From Hoeflea algicola (GTDB taxonomy: Bacteria; Pseudomonadota; Alphaproteobacteria; Rhizobiales; Rhizobiaceae): a stretch of 64,000 nt of DNA. The stretch spans positions 2,712,501-2,776,500 of the forward strand of contig NZ_JAOVZR010000001.1 in assembly GCF_026619415.1 (NCBI RefSeq). Direction: 5' to 3'. Position 1 is the first letter of the stretch; every line of letters starts with the position of its first letter. The position numbers and the translations under genes are program-made. Below are positions 12,720-23,017 of the stretch, in pieces. The notes beneath the pieces were generated by a model. It searched no databases. It was not told the origin of the DNA and was given only the letters and a program-made list of their open reading frames with translations.

Positions 12720-13511
12720 CTAGGCATATAGGGTTTCCTCTCCCGACCTTGCAACCCTGGCAAAGGTCAGAACATTGACCTCACCGGCTCCGCCACGCTT
12801 GAGCGCCCGCGTCGCAGCTTCCACCGTAGCTCCCGTGGTCAGCACATCATCAACCAGCAAAATTCGGACGCCGAAAAGACGCGCCTTCTGCGTCTCTGGC
12901 GTCCTGAACGCACCCCGCACATTATCCTGCCGCGCTCTCAGACCCAAGCCCACCTGCCGCTCGGTGGCGCGGACCCGATGCAATCCCGCTGGCAGGAAAC
13001 GCTTGCCCGACAGCCGGGCAACAGCCCGCGCAAGCTCGGCGGATTGATTGTAGTGCCGAGAAAACAACCGCCGGCGGTGCAAAGGTACGGCGATTATCAC
13101 ATCACTATCATCGATCACGTCACGACCGGCACGAACCATCCAGGCAGCCATCATTTCGGCGAGATCGGCGCGGTCGGAATATTTCAGCCCCTGCGCAATC
13201 TTGCGCGCCACCCCATCGTAAAACACTGCGGCCCGCGCCTTGCCATAGGCAGGTGGCCGAGCGATTGCCTCAGGCGAAACCAGCCCTTCGCCGCGATCAT
13301 GGTCGAACGGCGCACCGGTTATTTCGCAATAGGGTCGTTCAATGAACCGCACGCTCTGCCAACAGACAGCGCACAAAGCGGCGTGATCGCCGGTCATGAT
13401 TCCGCAACCGGCGCAGATCGGTGGGTAGACAAGCCGCATCGCCTGCCCGCCTGCGCGACCGAGCGCAAACGCCAAATGATGCAGTGGATGGCCTGATCCG
13501 CGGATCTCCAT
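12720..13511 (-). CDS. comF: ComF family phosphoribosyltransferase-like protein
   Basis: The 263-residue protein has an N-terminal zinc-finger-like segment (YPPICAGCGIMTGDHAALC with a later CAVC) and a C-terminal type I phosphoribosyltransferase fold with the PRPP-binding motif ILLVDDVLTTGATVEAA. ComF proteins are needed for DNA uptake in some competent bacteria. In rhizobia the role is not established. It heads the comF-grxC-nitrilase-DUF1178 operon and is divergent from the methyltransferase gene 62 bases away. Confidence 0.9.
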   Translation of the reverse strand: MEIRGSGHPLHHLAFALGRAGGQAMRLVYPPICAGCGIMTGDHAALCAVCWQSVRFIERPYCEITGAPFDHDRGEGLVSPEAIARPPAYGKARAAVFYDGVARKIAQGLKYSDRADLAEMMAAWMVRAGRDVIDDSDVIIAVPLHRRRLFSRHYNQSAELARAVARLSGKRFLPAGLHRVRATERQVGLGLRARQDNVRGAFRTPETQKARLFGVRILLVDDVLTTGATVEAATRALKRGGAGEVNVLTFARVARSGEETLYA

Positions 13512-13573
13512 TTATTGACTTTAACGCCGTTCCATCCAACAAGCGAGCCAATCACCAAGTGCCGGAGCGAAAC

Positions 13574-14457
13574 ATGGACCAATTGTTTGACCACGCGCTT
13601 ATGCGCCAGCGTCGCGAGCGCGCCCTTGCAAGTTTCCAGCCGGGTGCGGATTTTCTGGCCCGCCGGGTCGCCGAGGACATGGCTGAGCGCCTATCCGTCG
13701 TTGCGCGCCATTTCGACCAACCGGTGCAACTGCATGGCGGATCGACACTTGCCGCCGACCTGATGCAGGCGACCGGGAAAACCGAAAAATTCAGTTTCAT
13801 CGATTGCTGTCAGGTGCCGGGTCTGGATGGCCGCAACCTCAGTCTGTCCCCCCCGATCTGGCTCCGCTTGAACCGCAAAGCGTGGATCTGGTGATCTCTC
13901 CGCTGGCGCTGCATCTGACAAACGACACGCCCGGAGTTCTGGTGCAATTGCGCAGGGCGCTCAAGCCGGATGGCTTGTTGCTCGCCGCCACACCCGGCGC
14001 CGGCACGCTTGCCGAATTGCGCGAGGCGCTTTTGACCGCAGAAAGCGAACTCACCGGCGGGGCTAATGCCCGGGTACACCCTTTTGCCGACATCCGTGAC
14101 TATGGCGGCCTGCTGCAACGCGCTGGTTTCGCGCTGCCGGTCACAGACATCGAGGACATCGTCGTACGCTATGATGACATGTTTGCCCTGCTGCGCGATC
14201 TGCGCGGCATGGGCATGACCTCGATCTTGAGCGACCGCAGCCGCCTACCGGGCCGCAGGGCGATGTTCCTGCGGGCGGCGGAGATCTATGCTGAGCGTTT
14301 TTCAGACCCGGACGGGCGCGTACGCGCCAGTTTTCCGGTGGTTCACCTGTCGGGATGGGCGCCGCATGAAAGCCAGCAAAAGCCGCTCAAGCCGGGGTCT
14401 GCGAAGGCACGACTAGCCGACGCGCTGAAAGCTCCGGAGCAAAAACTGCCGCGTTAA
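13574..14457 (+). pseudogene. BioC/NDUFAF5-like methyltransferase, frameshifted
   Basis: The first frame, starting MDQLFDHALMRQRRERAL, matches the N-terminus of SAM-dependent methyltransferases of the BioC/NDUFAF5 type. It runs to a run of seven C residues at 13848-13854, then leaves frame. The rest, SVDLVISPLALHLTNDTPG to the stop at 14457, continues in the frame one base earlier. Adding one C restores a protein of about 294 residues. The SAM-binding segment FIDCC is atypical. A one-base loss in a C run points to sequencing error or slippage, so the gene may be intact in the organism. In this family the substrate may be a complex I arginine or an acyl carrier protein ester; nothing here decides. 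Confidence 0.75.
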
Positions 14458-14486
14458 GGCTAGGCTTAACGAGGATCTGTAACGCC

Positions 14487-14660
14487 CTACTGGCTATTGA
14501 CCAGGTGCTGTGCAGCCCCGTCGAAGGTATTGTTGATGGTGTTTCCGAGCGTCGAGGCGCCAACCACAAGGGCAATCGAAAGAAATCCCGCGATAAGCCC
14601 GTATTCAATTGCGGTGGCGCCGCTCTTGTCCTTCAGAAACCAAGTCATCACTGTTTTCAT
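14487..14660 (-). CDS. Flp family type IVb pilin
   Basis: The 57-residue prepilin has a short basic leader, MKTVMTWFLKDKSG, then ATAIEYGLIAGFLSIALVVG. This carries the glutamate-tyrosine of Flp pilins and forms the hydrophobic assembly helix. Mature pilin would be exported by a Tad system and processed by a prepilin peptidase, neither of which lies in the window, so this looks like an orphan pilin gene. The 107-residue membrane protein upstream is on the same strand, 46 bases away. Confidence 0.9.
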   Translation of the reverse strand: MKTVMTWFLKDKSGATAIEYGLIAGFLSIALVVGASTLGNTINNTFDGAAQHLVNSQ

Positions 14661-14706
14661 ATCGATGTTCCGTCTCCAGGGGCTTGGGGGAAATACGCAG
14701 TCTGCC

Positions 14707-15030
14707 TTAGCAATCCCCGCTGGTCCGGCCATCCGTACGAATGATGCAGACGGCGCCGGGAATATCCTGCAGGATCGATTTCCGCACGGTGTAGTATGTG
14801 CCCTTCGAGCGTTGCGGAATTGAACCAGTGGTGATGTTGTCATATTGGGAAGGCGACCAGGCAACCCGCGATGTCGCGGTGCGATCGGCGACGATCGGCG
14901 TCAGGATCATCGCAACCGCAATGGCAGCGGTGCCAAACAGCAACGCCACGCGAACCGCACCAAACCGATTGCTCCGGTTTTCGTCGCCAGATCTGTCCAT
15001 TGCCGTCACCCAAAAATCGCTACTAGCCAT
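14707..15030 (-). CDS. Hypothetical single-pass membrane protein
   Basis: The 107-residue product has one membrane segment at about 24-47 (RVALLFGTAAIAVAMILTPI) between a charged N-terminal tail and an extracytoplasmic C-terminal part with two cysteines (CIIRTDGRTSGDC). I do not recognise a family. The position next to the Flp pilin, in the same orientation, is the only functional hint. The ATG start has no competitor. Confidence 0.65.
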   Translation of the reverse strand: MASSDFWVTAMDRSGDENRSNRFGAVRVALLFGTAAIAVAMILTPIVADRTATSRVAWSPSQYDNITTGSIPQRSKGTYYTVRKSILQDIPGAVCIIRTDGRTSGDC

Positions 15031-15151
15031 GATCTCTCCACTGAGAATCCTTTCGGATTCGTCATTCAGGGGCAGTGTGGCTTGCTAAAATTGAGGATTG
15101 ATTAACGCTGTTATCAGTTTGGCTCGTTTCGACCATAACCGCGGCAAATAG

Positions 15152-15559
15152 TTACAGCAGATCGATCAGATACGGAATCAACGGCTCGTCGGCCGGCGGC
15201 ATTGGATAGGTGCGCATGTCCCGCGGGCGGACCCATTTGAGTACCTGCCCCTCAAGCCCGCGTGCAGAACCCTCGAAACGCCTGCAGACAAACAGCGGCA
15301 TCAGCAGATGAAACTCGTCATAGCTGTGACTGGCAAATGTCAGCGGTGCGAGGCAATCGGTCTTGGTCGCAACCCCGAGTTCCTCCATCAATTCACGGAT
15401 CAGCGCGGCTTCCGGAGTTTCGCCCGGTTCCACCTTGCCACCGGGAAATTCCCACAATCCCGCCAGTTTCTTGCCCTTGGGACGCTGCGACAACAGCACC
15501 CGCCCATCTGCATCGACGAGCGCGCAAGCGACAACCAGCAGCATTTTCTTGCCTGTCAT
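15152..15559 (-). CDS. mutT: 8-oxo-dGTP diphosphatase MutT
   Basis: This is a Nudix hydrolase of 135 residues, the usual MutT length, that removes oxidised dGTP from the nucleotide pool. The Nudix box GX5EX7REUXEEXGU is complete at 40-62 (GGKVEPGETPEAAL followed by IRELMEELG). LLSQRPKGKKLAGLWEFPGG is the MutT-type approach to it. It begins 4 bases after the acetyltransferase stop and closes the argJ-GNAT-mutT run, an order conserved in rhizobia. Confidence 0.93.
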   Translation of the reverse strand: MTGKKMLLVVACALVDADGRVLLSQRPKGKKLAGLWEFPGGKVEPGETPEAALIRELMEELGVATKTDCLAPLTFASHSYDEFHLLMPLFVCRRFEGSARGLEGQVLKWVRPRDMRTYPMPPADEPLIPYLIDLL

Positions 15560-15563
15560 GAAA

Positions 15564-16388
15564 TTACTGTCCCGGTTTCACACGATAGGCGTAGCGATAG
15601 ACCTCGCCGAAGCCGAGCCCCTTATACAACGCCACCGCGGCCGTATTGGCGGTTTCCACCTGCAGCCATGCCGTCTCGGCGCCCCGATGTCGGGCCCAGC
15701 GAAGCGCCGCCCTGATCACATCCCGGCCATGCCCGGCGCGCCGGGCATCGGCACGGGTTGCTAGCTCGAACAATCCGGCCATGTCGTTGTCATGAACACA
15801 CAGCGCCGTCGCCGTCGGGCCGGTCTTATCATCCTCGATCACGAACAAACCGCTTGAGGGACGTATCGAACTCAGCACTTCGGCCAATCCGGCTTTCAGT
15901 GACTGGTCACGGCCATGAACCGTGATCGCCGCATCGACATAGCGACCAATATCGCGAACCGGCAGGTAGTCCATGCCGCCATCGATATCCAGCCGGTCGA
16001 TCGCCCCGGCCATGACGATTGTCTCATCGAACCGCCGCCAGCCATGCGCGTCCAGAAAGGCTTCGAGTTGCGGCGGCGCCAGCGGCGATTGCCGGAACAC
16101 GAGCGGCCTGTCATAGGCATCGAACCGGCGCGCGGCGCGTTCCACCCTGATCTCGATGTCACCGTGATCGGACGGATCGAGAGGATTGACCGAATTCAAC
16201 CGTTTGGAAGGATGCCCAGCAGTCAAGCGGATCTGCCAGCTGCCATCATACTGAATAGAGGCCGCAGGCCATGCCCGGAACCCAACCGCTTCCAGTCGCC
16301 TGACTATCGCAAGATTGGGCACTATTAGCTCCGCTCTCGGTGGTTCGGACAGATTATCAACTCCGGTAGTCGCCATTAATCTCGACAT
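15564..16388 (-). CDS. GNAT family N-acetyltransferase
   Basis: The product has 274 residues. The C-terminal 150 residues form a GNAT domain, with the acetyl-CoA-binding loop seen as [15 protein letters not shown] and the family ending [15 protein letters not shown]. The N-terminal half is less typical. The substrate is unknown; the conserved place between argJ and mutT suggests nothing specific. The first ATG overlaps the argJ end by 32 bases. A second ATG four codons in would overlap by 20 and is equally possible. Confidence 0.88.
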   Translation of the reverse strand: MSRLMATTGVDNLSEPPRAELIVPNLAIVRRLEAVGFRAWPAASIQYDGSWQIRLTAGHPSKRLNSVNPLDPSDHGDIEIRVERAARRFDAYDRPLVFRQSPLAPPQLEAFLDAHGWRRFDETIVMAGAIDRLDIDGGMDYLPVRDIGRYVDAAITVHGRDQSLKAGLAEVLSSIRPSSGLFVIEDDKTGPTATALCVHDNDMAGLFELATRADARRAGHGRDVIRAALRWARHRGAETAWLQVETANTAAVALYKGLGFGEVYRYAYRVKPGQ

Positions 16389-17598
16389 ATGCCTTGGTCA
16401 GGTCGCAGGTAAACACCCGCGCCTTGCCACGTCCGATTCCGAGATCGACCCTGATGGTGATCTCATCGCGTTTCATCACCTCCGACGCGGCGGCTTCGCT
16501 GTAGTCGGGGTCCCGCTCGCCATCAACCGCAACCCGGATGTCGCCGAACCAGATTGCCAGCTTGTCACGCTCGGCCTTTTCTCCGGCCTTGCCGACGGCC
16601 ATGACGACACGGCCCCAATTTGCATCTTCGCCTGCAATTGCGGTCTTGACCAGTGGTGAATTGGCAATCGACCGGGCGATGCGGCCCGCCGCCTTTGCCG
16701 AGCCTGCACCGGTGACCAGAATTTCGACCTGCTTGCGTGCGCCCTCACCGTCGCGAACGATCTGGATCGCCAGATCTTCCATGAGATCGGCCAGCGCCTT
16801 GGAAAAGCCGCGCGCCCGGGGGTCACCTGCCGCCGATATCGCCCCAGCACCCAGCTCGGAAGCGGCCCCGGTCGCAAATACCAGCAGCGTATCGGAGGTG
16901 GAGGTATCGCTGTCGACGGTGACCGCATTGAAGGTCGACCCCACGTGCCGGCTGAGCATTGCCTGCAGCGCCGCCGCCTCGATATCGGCGTCGGTAACGA
17001 TGAAGGAAAGCATGGTCGCCATATCGGGGGCGATCATGCCCGCGCCCTTGGCCATGCCGTTCAGCGTCACCGTCACGCCGTCGATCCGCGCCGTCCGTGT
17101 GGCCACTTTCGGGTAGGTGTCGGTGGTCATGATCGCCCGTGCCGCGTCGAGCCAGCGATCACCGCTGGCCGAGACCGCCATCTGCCCGAGCACTGATGCG
17201 AATTTGCTCGCATCCAGCGGTTCCCCGATTACGCCGGTCGACGCCAGAAAGACTTCGGCTTCGCTGCACCCGACAGCTTCTGCCGCAGCGCTCGCCGTCA
17301 TCGCCGTTGAGGCACGCCCTTTCTGGCCGGTGAACGCGTTGGCGTTTCCCGAATTGACCACCAGCGCCCGCGCCTGACCTCCGCCGAGATTTTCCCGGCA
17401 GAAGTCAACTGGCGCCGACGGGCATTTCGAGGTCGTGAACACGCCCGCCACAGCCGCCGGCCGGTCGAAAACCATCAGCATCACGTCCGTGCGATCAGCG
17501 TATTTGATCCCGGCCGCAGCCGTTTCTATCCGCGCGCCCCTTATCGGGGGCAGCGCGGCATAGGTTTTCGGAGCCAGAGGAGAAATGTCACTGGACAT
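16357..17598 (-). CDS. argJ: Bifunctional ornithine acetyltransferase / N-acetylglutamate synthase
   Basis: ArgJ recycles the acetyl group in arginine synthesis by moving it from N-acetylornithine to glutamate, and in many species also makes N-acetylglutamate from acetyl-CoA. The 413-residue precursor has the self-cleavage motif [16 protein letters not shown], with the nucleophile Thr195, which becomes the N-terminus of the beta chain. The length and the end GDYRS fit the family. It is followed by the GNAT gene and preceded by the parvulin gene (45 bases). Confidence 0.96.
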   Translation of the reverse strand: MSSDISPLAPKTYAALPPIRGARIETAAAGIKYADRTDVMLMVFDRPAAVAGVFTTSKCPSAPVDFCRENLGGGQARALVVNSGNANAFTGQKGRASTAMTASAAAEAVGCSEAEVFLASTGVIGEPLDASKFASVLGQMAVSASGDRWLDAARAIMTTDTYPKVATRTARIDGVTVTLNGMAKGAGMIAPDMATMLSFIVTDADIEAAALQAMLSRHVGSTFNAVTVDSDTSTSDTLLVFATGAASELGAGAISAAGDPRARGFSKALADLMEDLAIQIVRDGEGARKQVEILVTGAGSAKAAGRIARSIANSPLVKTAIAGEDANWGRVVMAVGKAGEKAERDKLAIWFGDIRVAVDGERDPDYSEAAASEVMKRDEITIRVDLGIGRGKARVFTCDLTKAYVEINGDYRS

Positions 17599-17643
17599 GC
17601 GTTTGGTCCTCGTTTGGCGGAGGGTTTCCGCCCGAAAATGCGC

Positions 17644-18495
17644 TTAGGGTTGCTTGGTGATCGCCTCATAAGCTGTCTTCAGATCCGGGTCGACGACCTC
17701 GATCTCGATCCCCTCGCGGGCACCGCGGATGAGATCTGCATACCGCTCGCGCATGAGCATCTGGCGGACCTGACCGGCAACTTCCTCAAAAGCCGGCGGC
17801 GCAGTTTCCCTGCGGTCTTCGACCTTGATCACATGCCAGCCGAACTGGGTCTTGACCGGTTCCTTGGCGTATTCACCCTTCTTCAGGGTAAAGGCTGCGG
17901 CCTCGAATTCAGGCACCATGCGGCCCTTGGTGAAATAGCCGAGATCACCACCTTGTGCAGCACTCGGCCCTGTCGACTTTTCCTTCGCCAATTCTGCAAA
18001 ATCCTTGCCGGCCTCAAGCTCGGCGATAACTGCCTTGGCTTCTTCTTCGGTCTTGAGCAGGATGTGGCGTGCGCTGATTTCTTCTACCGGCGGTGTGGCT
18101 GCGACTTCCTTCTCATAGCGCGCCTTGACGTCGGCATCGGTGACCGGATCGACAACCGTCGCCTTGAAAAGCGCGTTGTGCAGAGCCCTGTCGCGCTGGA
18201 ATGCCATCAATTTCTTGAAATCGTCTGTCTGGTCGAGCTTCTCGCCCTCGGCTTTGCGTGCCAGCGTCTTGATATCGATAACGGCTGCAAGAGCTGCGAC
18301 GCGGCGCTGTTCCGCCGGAAGCTTGTCGAACTGCGGGTCCAGGTCGCCTTCGGCCAAATTCAGCTCCGAGGTCCGGATTTCAGCCCCCGCAACAATCGCG
18401 ACTACCGGATCTGTCTCATCAGCGGCATGCCCCTGCACCGGCAGGAAGGCAATGGTCGTCAAGAGGAGCGTGGCTGTAAGCTGCGATAAGCGCAT
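17644..18495 (-). CDS. Periplasmic PpiC/parvulin-type peptidyl-prolyl isomerase
   Basis: This 283-residue SurA/PrsA-like folding factor has an N-terminal signal sequence (MRLSQLTATLLLTTIAFLPV, cleavage near GHA-AD) and a parvulin domain at about 135-235. The domain is marked by ARHILLKTEEEAKA, GGDLGYFTKGRMVPEFE and KTQFGWHVIKVEDRR. It probably helps proline isomerisation of exported proteins. It is divergent from secA with about 250 bases between, a conserved rhizobial arrangement joining export and folding. Confidence 0.92.
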   Translation of the reverse strand: MRLSQLTATLLLTTIAFLPVQGHAADETDPVVAIVAGAEIRTSELNLAEGDLDPQFDKLPAEQRRVAALAAVIDIKTLARKAEGEKLDQTDDFKKLMAFQRDRALHNALFKATVVDPVTDADVKARYEKEVAATPPVEEISARHILLKTEEEAKAVIAELEAGKDFAELAKEKSTGPSAAQGGDLGYFTKGRMVPEFEAAAFTLKKGEYAKEPVKTQFGWHVIKVEDRRETAPPAFEEVAGQVRQMLMRERYADLIRGAREGIEIEVVDPDLKTAYEAITKQP

Positions 18496-18747
18496 GGACT
18501 AACCTTTCATTGGGAAGCATCTTTCGACAGCCACCCCTGTACCAGGGAGAACTTGGCCATCTTGTGACGGCCCTTTGCCGCCGTTGACATCGTTCAACCC
18601 CCTCTTATCTGTCAGCCAACCGTCCGTCCAGATGACTTTCACCCGGTGAAGGTGGTCTGGACTGCGATTCCAACCGTTTCACCGGCAGCCATTCAGCGCC
18701 GGTTCTCCGCCCTGCCGTTCGCGCAGTCTCAAGAAAGGACCATTACA

Positions 18748-21465
18748 ATGGTCAAGATCGGCGCTATCGCCCGCAAAATGTTCGGTTCATCCAATGATCG
18801 TCGGATCAGGGCCTACAACCCGAGAATAGCGGCCATTAATGCCCTTGAGCCGGAAATTAGCGCCTTGAGCGATGCCGAACTCGCGGCCCGCACGACACAA
18901 TTTCGTGAGCAGATCGCAGCCGGCACCAAGGTCGATGATCTGTTGATCCCGGCCTTCGCCACCGTTCGCGAGGCAGCCCGCCGGGCCATCGGCCTGCGCC
19001 CGTTCGACGTCCAGCTCATCGGCGGCATGATCCTCAACGAAAACGCCATTGCCGAAATGAAGACCGGCGAAGGTAAAACGCTCGTCGCCACGCTTCCGGT
19101 CTATCTTAACGCCCTTTCCGGCAAGGGCGTGCACGTGGTCACCGTCAACGATTATCTGGCTACCCGCGACGCCGAATGGATGAGCCAGATCTACAGCTTC
19201 CTTGGCCTGACCACCGGCATCATCGGCCATGGCATGGATGATGATGAACGCCGCGCTGCCTACGCCTGCGACATCACCTATGCCACCAACAACGAACTTG
19301 GCTTCGACTATCTACGCGATAACATGAAGTATGATCGCGCCCAGATGGTGCAGCGCGGGCACCATTACGCCATCGTCGACGAGGTCGATTCAATTCTTGT
19401 CGACGAAGCGCGCACCCCGCTTATCATTTCAGGACCGCTGGACGATCGCTCCACCCTTTACAACAGCATCGACACGCTGATTCAGAAGCTCGAACCCGAC
19501 GATTACGAAATCGACGAAAAGCAGCGCTCTGCCACCTTTACCGAAGTGGGCACCGAGAAGCTGGAAGCCATGCTGACCGAAGCCGACATGCTCAAGGGCG
19601 AATCGCTCTATGACGTCGAAAACGTCGCGATCGTGCACCACATCAACAACGCACTGAAGGCCCACCGGCTGTTCACGCGCGACAAGGATTACATCGTCCG
19701 CAACGACGAAATCGTCATCATTGACGAGTTCACCGGCCGCATGATGCCGGGCCGCCGCTATTCGGAAGGCCAGCACCAGGCGCTTGAAGCCAAGGAAGGC
19801 GTCAAGATCCAGCCGGAAAACCAGACGTTGGCGTCGATCACCTTCCAGAACTATTTCCGGATGTATGAAAAACTTGGCGGCATGACCGGCACCGCAGCTA
19901 CCGAAGCCGAGGAATTTGGCAATATTTACGGCCTCGACGTCGTTGAAGTGCCTACCAATGTTCCCATCGCCCGTATTGACGAGGACGATGAGGTTTACCG
20001 CACGGTCGAGGAAAAGTACCAGGCCATCATCGCCGACATCAAGCAGGCGCGCGAGCGCAAGCAACCCGTGTTGGTGGGCACCACATCAATCGAGAAGTCG
20101 GAAATCCTGGCAGAACTGCTGCGCAAGGATGGCCTGACCGATTTCAAGGTGCTCAATGCCCGTTACCACGAGCAGGAAGCCTATATCGTCTCCCAGGCCG
20201 GTGTGCCCGGCGCCATCACCATCGCCACCAACATGGCCGGTCGAGGAACCGACATCCAGCTCGGCGGCAACGCCGACATGCGTGTCGCGCTGGAGCTTGA
20301 GGACGTTCCTGAAGGCCCGGAACGCGACAAGCGCGAACAGGAAATCCGCGCCGAGATCCAGACGCTCAAGGACGAGGCTCGCGCTGCTGGTGGACTTTAC
20401 GTGCTCGCCACCGAACGCCATGAAAGTCGCCGCATCGACAATCAGTTGCGCGGCCGTTCCGGCCGGCAGGGCGACCCCGGTCGCTCCAAGTTCTTCCTGT
20501 CGCTGCAGGATGACCTGATGCGCATCTTCGGCTCCGAGCGTATGGACGGCATGCTCAAGTCTCTCGGCCTCAAGGAAGGCGAGGCGATCGTCCATCCCTG
20601 GATCAACAAGGCGTTGGAACGAGCCCAGAAAAAGGTCGAGGCACGCAACTTCGACATCCGCAAAAACTTGCTCCAGTACGACGACGTGATGAATGACCAG
20701 CGCAAGGTCATCTTTGAGCAGCGCAAGGAACTGATGGACGCGGAATCGATTTCCGAGATCATCGCCGACATGCGCCAGGAAGTGGTCGACGGTCTGGTCA
20801 GCCTGCATATCCCGGAACGGGCTTATGCCGAGCAATGGAACGTTGCCGAATTGAAGAAGGGCGTCGAGGCCTATCTCAATCTGGATTTACCGATCGAACA
20901 ATGGGCTGCCGAGGAAGGCATCGCCGAGGACGATATTCGCGCCCGAATCACCGAAGCGGTAGAGAAGATGGCTGCGGAACGGGCAGAAAGGTTCGGCCCG
21001 GAAGTCACCACTTATGTGGAAAAATCAGTGGTACTTCAAACCCTTGATCACCTCTGGCGCGAACATTTGGTCAATCTTGACCACCTGCGTTCGGTGGTCG
21101 GGTTCCGCGGTTACGCGCAACGCGACCCGCTTCAGGAATACAAATCCGAAGCCTTTGAGTTGTTCCAGGCACTGCTTGCAAATCTGCGTCAGGCGGTCAT
21201 GGCACAGCTGATGCGTGTCGAAATCGTTCGCGAAGCCGCGGCAGAGCCGAGCCTGCCTGAAGGCATGGAAGGTCATCATCTCGACGCCAGCACCGGCGAA
21301 GACGAATTCGAATCGCAACAAGCCGTGGCGGCGGCGGCTTTGGGTATCGTTGCCCCGGAAAACCGTAACCCCGAGGATCCGGAAACCTGGGGCAAGGTCG
21401 GCCGCAACGAGGCCTGCCCCTGCGGTTCTGGCAAAAAATACAAGCACTGCCACGGTGCCTTTTAA
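18748..21465 (+). CDS. secA: Preprotein translocase ATPase SecA
   Basis: SecA drives Sec-dependent export through SecYEG. The 905-residue protein has nucleotide-binding domain 1 with Walker [15 protein letters not shown] (from residue 104), [28 protein letters not shown], the preprotein cross-linking domain, and domain 2 with [14 protein letters not shown]. It ends in the zinc-binding SecB/phospholipid contact [12 protein letters not shown]. The ATG chosen has AAGAAAGGA 8 bases upstream; an in-frame start 34 codons earlier is not conserved. A 14-bp hairpin overlaps the stop codon. Confidence 0.98.
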   Translation: MVKIGAIARKMFGSSNDRRIRAYNPRIAAINALEPEISALSDAELAARTTQFREQIAAGTKVDDLLIPAFATVREAARRAIGLRPFDVQLIGGMILNENAIAEMKTGEGKTLVATLPVYLNALSGKGVHVVTVNDYLATRDAEWMSQIYSFLGLTTGIIGHGMDDDERRAAYACDITYATNNELGFDYLRDNMKYDRAQMVQRGHHYAIVDEVDSILVDEARTPLIISGPLDDRSTLYNSIDTLIQKLEPDDYEIDEKQRSATFTEVGTEKLEAMLTEADMLKGESLYDVENVAIVHHINNALKAHRLFTRDKDYIVRNDEIVIIDEFTGRMMPGRRYSEGQHQALEAKEGVKIQPENQTLASITFQNYFRMYEKLGGMTGTAATEAEEFGNIYGLDVVEVPTNVPIARIDEDDEVYRTVEEKYQAIIADIKQARERKQPVLVGTTSIEKSEILAELLRKDGLTDFKVLNARYHEQEAYIVSQAGVPGAITIATNMAGRGTDIQLGGNADMRVALELEDVPEGPERDKREQEIRAEIQTLKDEARAAGGLYVLATERHESRRIDNQLRGRSGRQGDPGRSKFFLSLQDDLMRIFGSERMDGMLKSLGLKEGEAIVHPWINKALERAQKKVEARNFDIRKNLLQYDDVMNDQRKVIFEQRKELMDAESISEIIADMRQEVVDGLVSLHIPERAYAEQWNVAELKKGVEAYLNLDLPIEQWAAEEGIAEDDIRARITEAVEKMAAERAERFGPEVTTYVEKSVVLQTLDHLWREHLVNLDHLRSVVGFRGYAQRDPLQEYKSEAFELFQALLANLRQAVMAQLMRVEIVREAAAEPSLPEGMEGHHLDASTGEDEFESQQAVAAAALGIVAPENRNPEDPETWGKVGRNEACPCGSGKKYKHCHGAF

Positions 21466-21496
21466 CATCGTTTCGGTGCTGAACCGAAACGATGTT
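21464..21496 (+). terminator. Hairpin overlapping the secA stop codon
   Basis: AACATCGTTTCGGT at 21464-21477 is perfectly complementary to 21483-21496, with a 5-base loop. The stem starts inside the TAA stop. No T run follows, so it may act as a mRNA-stabilising or Rho-associated hairpin rather than a classic intrinsic terminator. Confidence 0.5.
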
Positions 21497-21576
21497 CAAC
21501 CGGTCAGCGCGGAAGCTTTTCCGCCTGCCGGTCAAACCGTTTCTTAACATCGCCATGCCAAGGTGCCCGCTCAACA

Positions 21577-23016
21577 ATGGGTACAGACTTGAGCATGACC
21601 TTGATCGACACCGCCGGCAAGATATTGCCGCCGCGCTACGCGGCGCGGCTAACGCCGCTATTGGCGCGCATGTCGAGCATTATCAGCGCCAGCGACGAGA
21701 CCAGCCAGGCCCAGCGCATGGCGATGATCGCCTTTGCCATCCGCATCGTCAGCGCCGCGATCGCCTTTGTTTCGCAGATCATTCTGGCGCGGCTGATGGG
21801 CGAATTCGAATATGGGATCTTTGTTTTCGTCTGGGTGATCGCAGTAATTCTCGGCAATCTTTCCTGCCTGGGGTTCCACACCGCCGTCATTCGTTTCCTG
21901 CCGCAATACCGTAATGACGGCGCCGATGCCGCGGTCAATGGACTGACCGCGACCGCGCGGATTTTCGCGATGGTATCGGCGACACTTATCGCCGCCACCG
22001 GCATCGCCGCGCTCTACATGCTCGGAGACCGGATCGAGGCACACTACATCCAGCCGCTGTTCATCGGCGCATTTGCATTGCCGATGATCGCGCTCGGCGA
22101 TGTGCTCGATGGTACCGCCCGCGCCAATGGCTGGCCGGTGCATGCGTTGAGCCCGACCTATATCGTCCGGCCGCTATTGATCCTCGCCTTTGTCGGGGCT
22201 GCCGTCGGTCTCGGCCAGGTAGCCAATGCCGACACCGCCATTCTCGCCACACTTGCCGCGGCCTACCTGACCACCGTGGTTCAGTTCGTGACTATCACTG
22301 CCAGGTTGCGAAACCGGTTTCCGGCCCGCAAACTCGAAATCCATTTCCGTGCATGGCTGCTGGTGGCACTCCCGATCTTCCTGATCGAGGGCTTCTATTT
22401 CATGCTCACCAATGCCGATGTCGTCATCGTCGGTTTCTATCTGCCGCCCGAGAAAGTCGCCGTTTATTTCGCCGCGGCCAAAACCATGGCACTGGTGCAT
22501 TTCGTCTATTTCGCCGTCAAGGCAGCCGCCGCACAGCGCTTCTCCGGCCTGGTCTCAGGCAATGACCCTTTCGCACTCGCAGCCTTCGCACGCCAGACCG
22601 TGCAATGGACATTCTGGCCGTCGCTGCTCGTCGGCGCCCTGGTGATCGCCGCCGGACCGTTCCTTCTGTCTCTGTTCGGGCCCGCCTTCGTCGAGGGCCA
22701 CATGATCATGGTCGTGCTGTTTGCCGGCATCATAGCCAAGGCGATGGTGGGTCCCGGCGAAGTGTTGCTGACCATGGCCGGCGAACAGAAGATTTGTGCG
22801 GTGATCTACGCCTTTGCGCTGGCTGCCAATCTCGGCCTCAACATCGCCCTGATTCCAGCCTGGGGCCTGCTCGGTGCAGCCACCGCCACCGCCGCAGCGA
22901 TGGTGATCGAGGCTATGGCCTTGCATTTTATCATTCGCCGCAGGCTGGGCATTGTCATGTTTATTGGCGCAGGCCCGAGGCCAATGTCCACCCTGTCTGC
23001 AACGGAGGAACGCTAA
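21577..23016 (+). CDS. Polysaccharide flippase (Wzx/MATE-like)
   Basis: The 479-residue integral membrane protein has about 12-14 hydrophobic helices, from AFAIRIVSAAIAFVSQIILA onward. ARLMGEFEYGIFVFVWV is the start typical of polysaccharide-biosynthesis (Wzx-type) exporters of the MOP superfamily. Such proteins flip undecaprenyl-linked oligosaccharides across the inner membrane. The specific glycan is not indicated. It stops one base before the start of the acyltransferase gene's spacer, so the two are an operon. No glycosyltransferase genes are nearby. Confidence 0.85.
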   Translation: MGTDLSMTLIDTAGKILPPRYAARLTPLLARMSSIISASDETSQAQRMAMIAFAIRIVSAAIAFVSQIILARLMGEFEYGIFVFVWVIAVILGNLSCLGFHTAVIRFLPQYRNDGADAAVNGLTATARIFAMVSATLIAATGIAALYMLGDRIEAHYIQPLFIGAFALPMIALGDVLDGTARANGWPVHALSPTYIVRPLLILAFVGAAVGLGQVANADTAILATLAAAYLTTVVQFVTITARLRNRFPARKLEIHFRAWLLVALPIFLIEGFYFMLTNADVVIVGFYLPPEKVAVYFAAAKTMALVHFVYFAVKAAAAQRFSGLVSGNDPFALAAFARQTVQWTFWPSLLVGALVIAAGPFLLSLFGPAFVEGHMIMVVLFAGIIAKAMVGPGEVLLTMAGEQKICAVIYAFALAANLGLNIALIPAWGLLGAATATAAAMVIEAMALHFIIRRRLGIVMFIGAGPRPMSTLSATEER

Positions 23017-23017
23017 C

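Noticed and set aside
18496..18747. Upstream start of secA at 18646
   Set aside because: The extra 34 residues are not part of SecA proteins, and the ATG at 18748 has a good ribosome-binding site.
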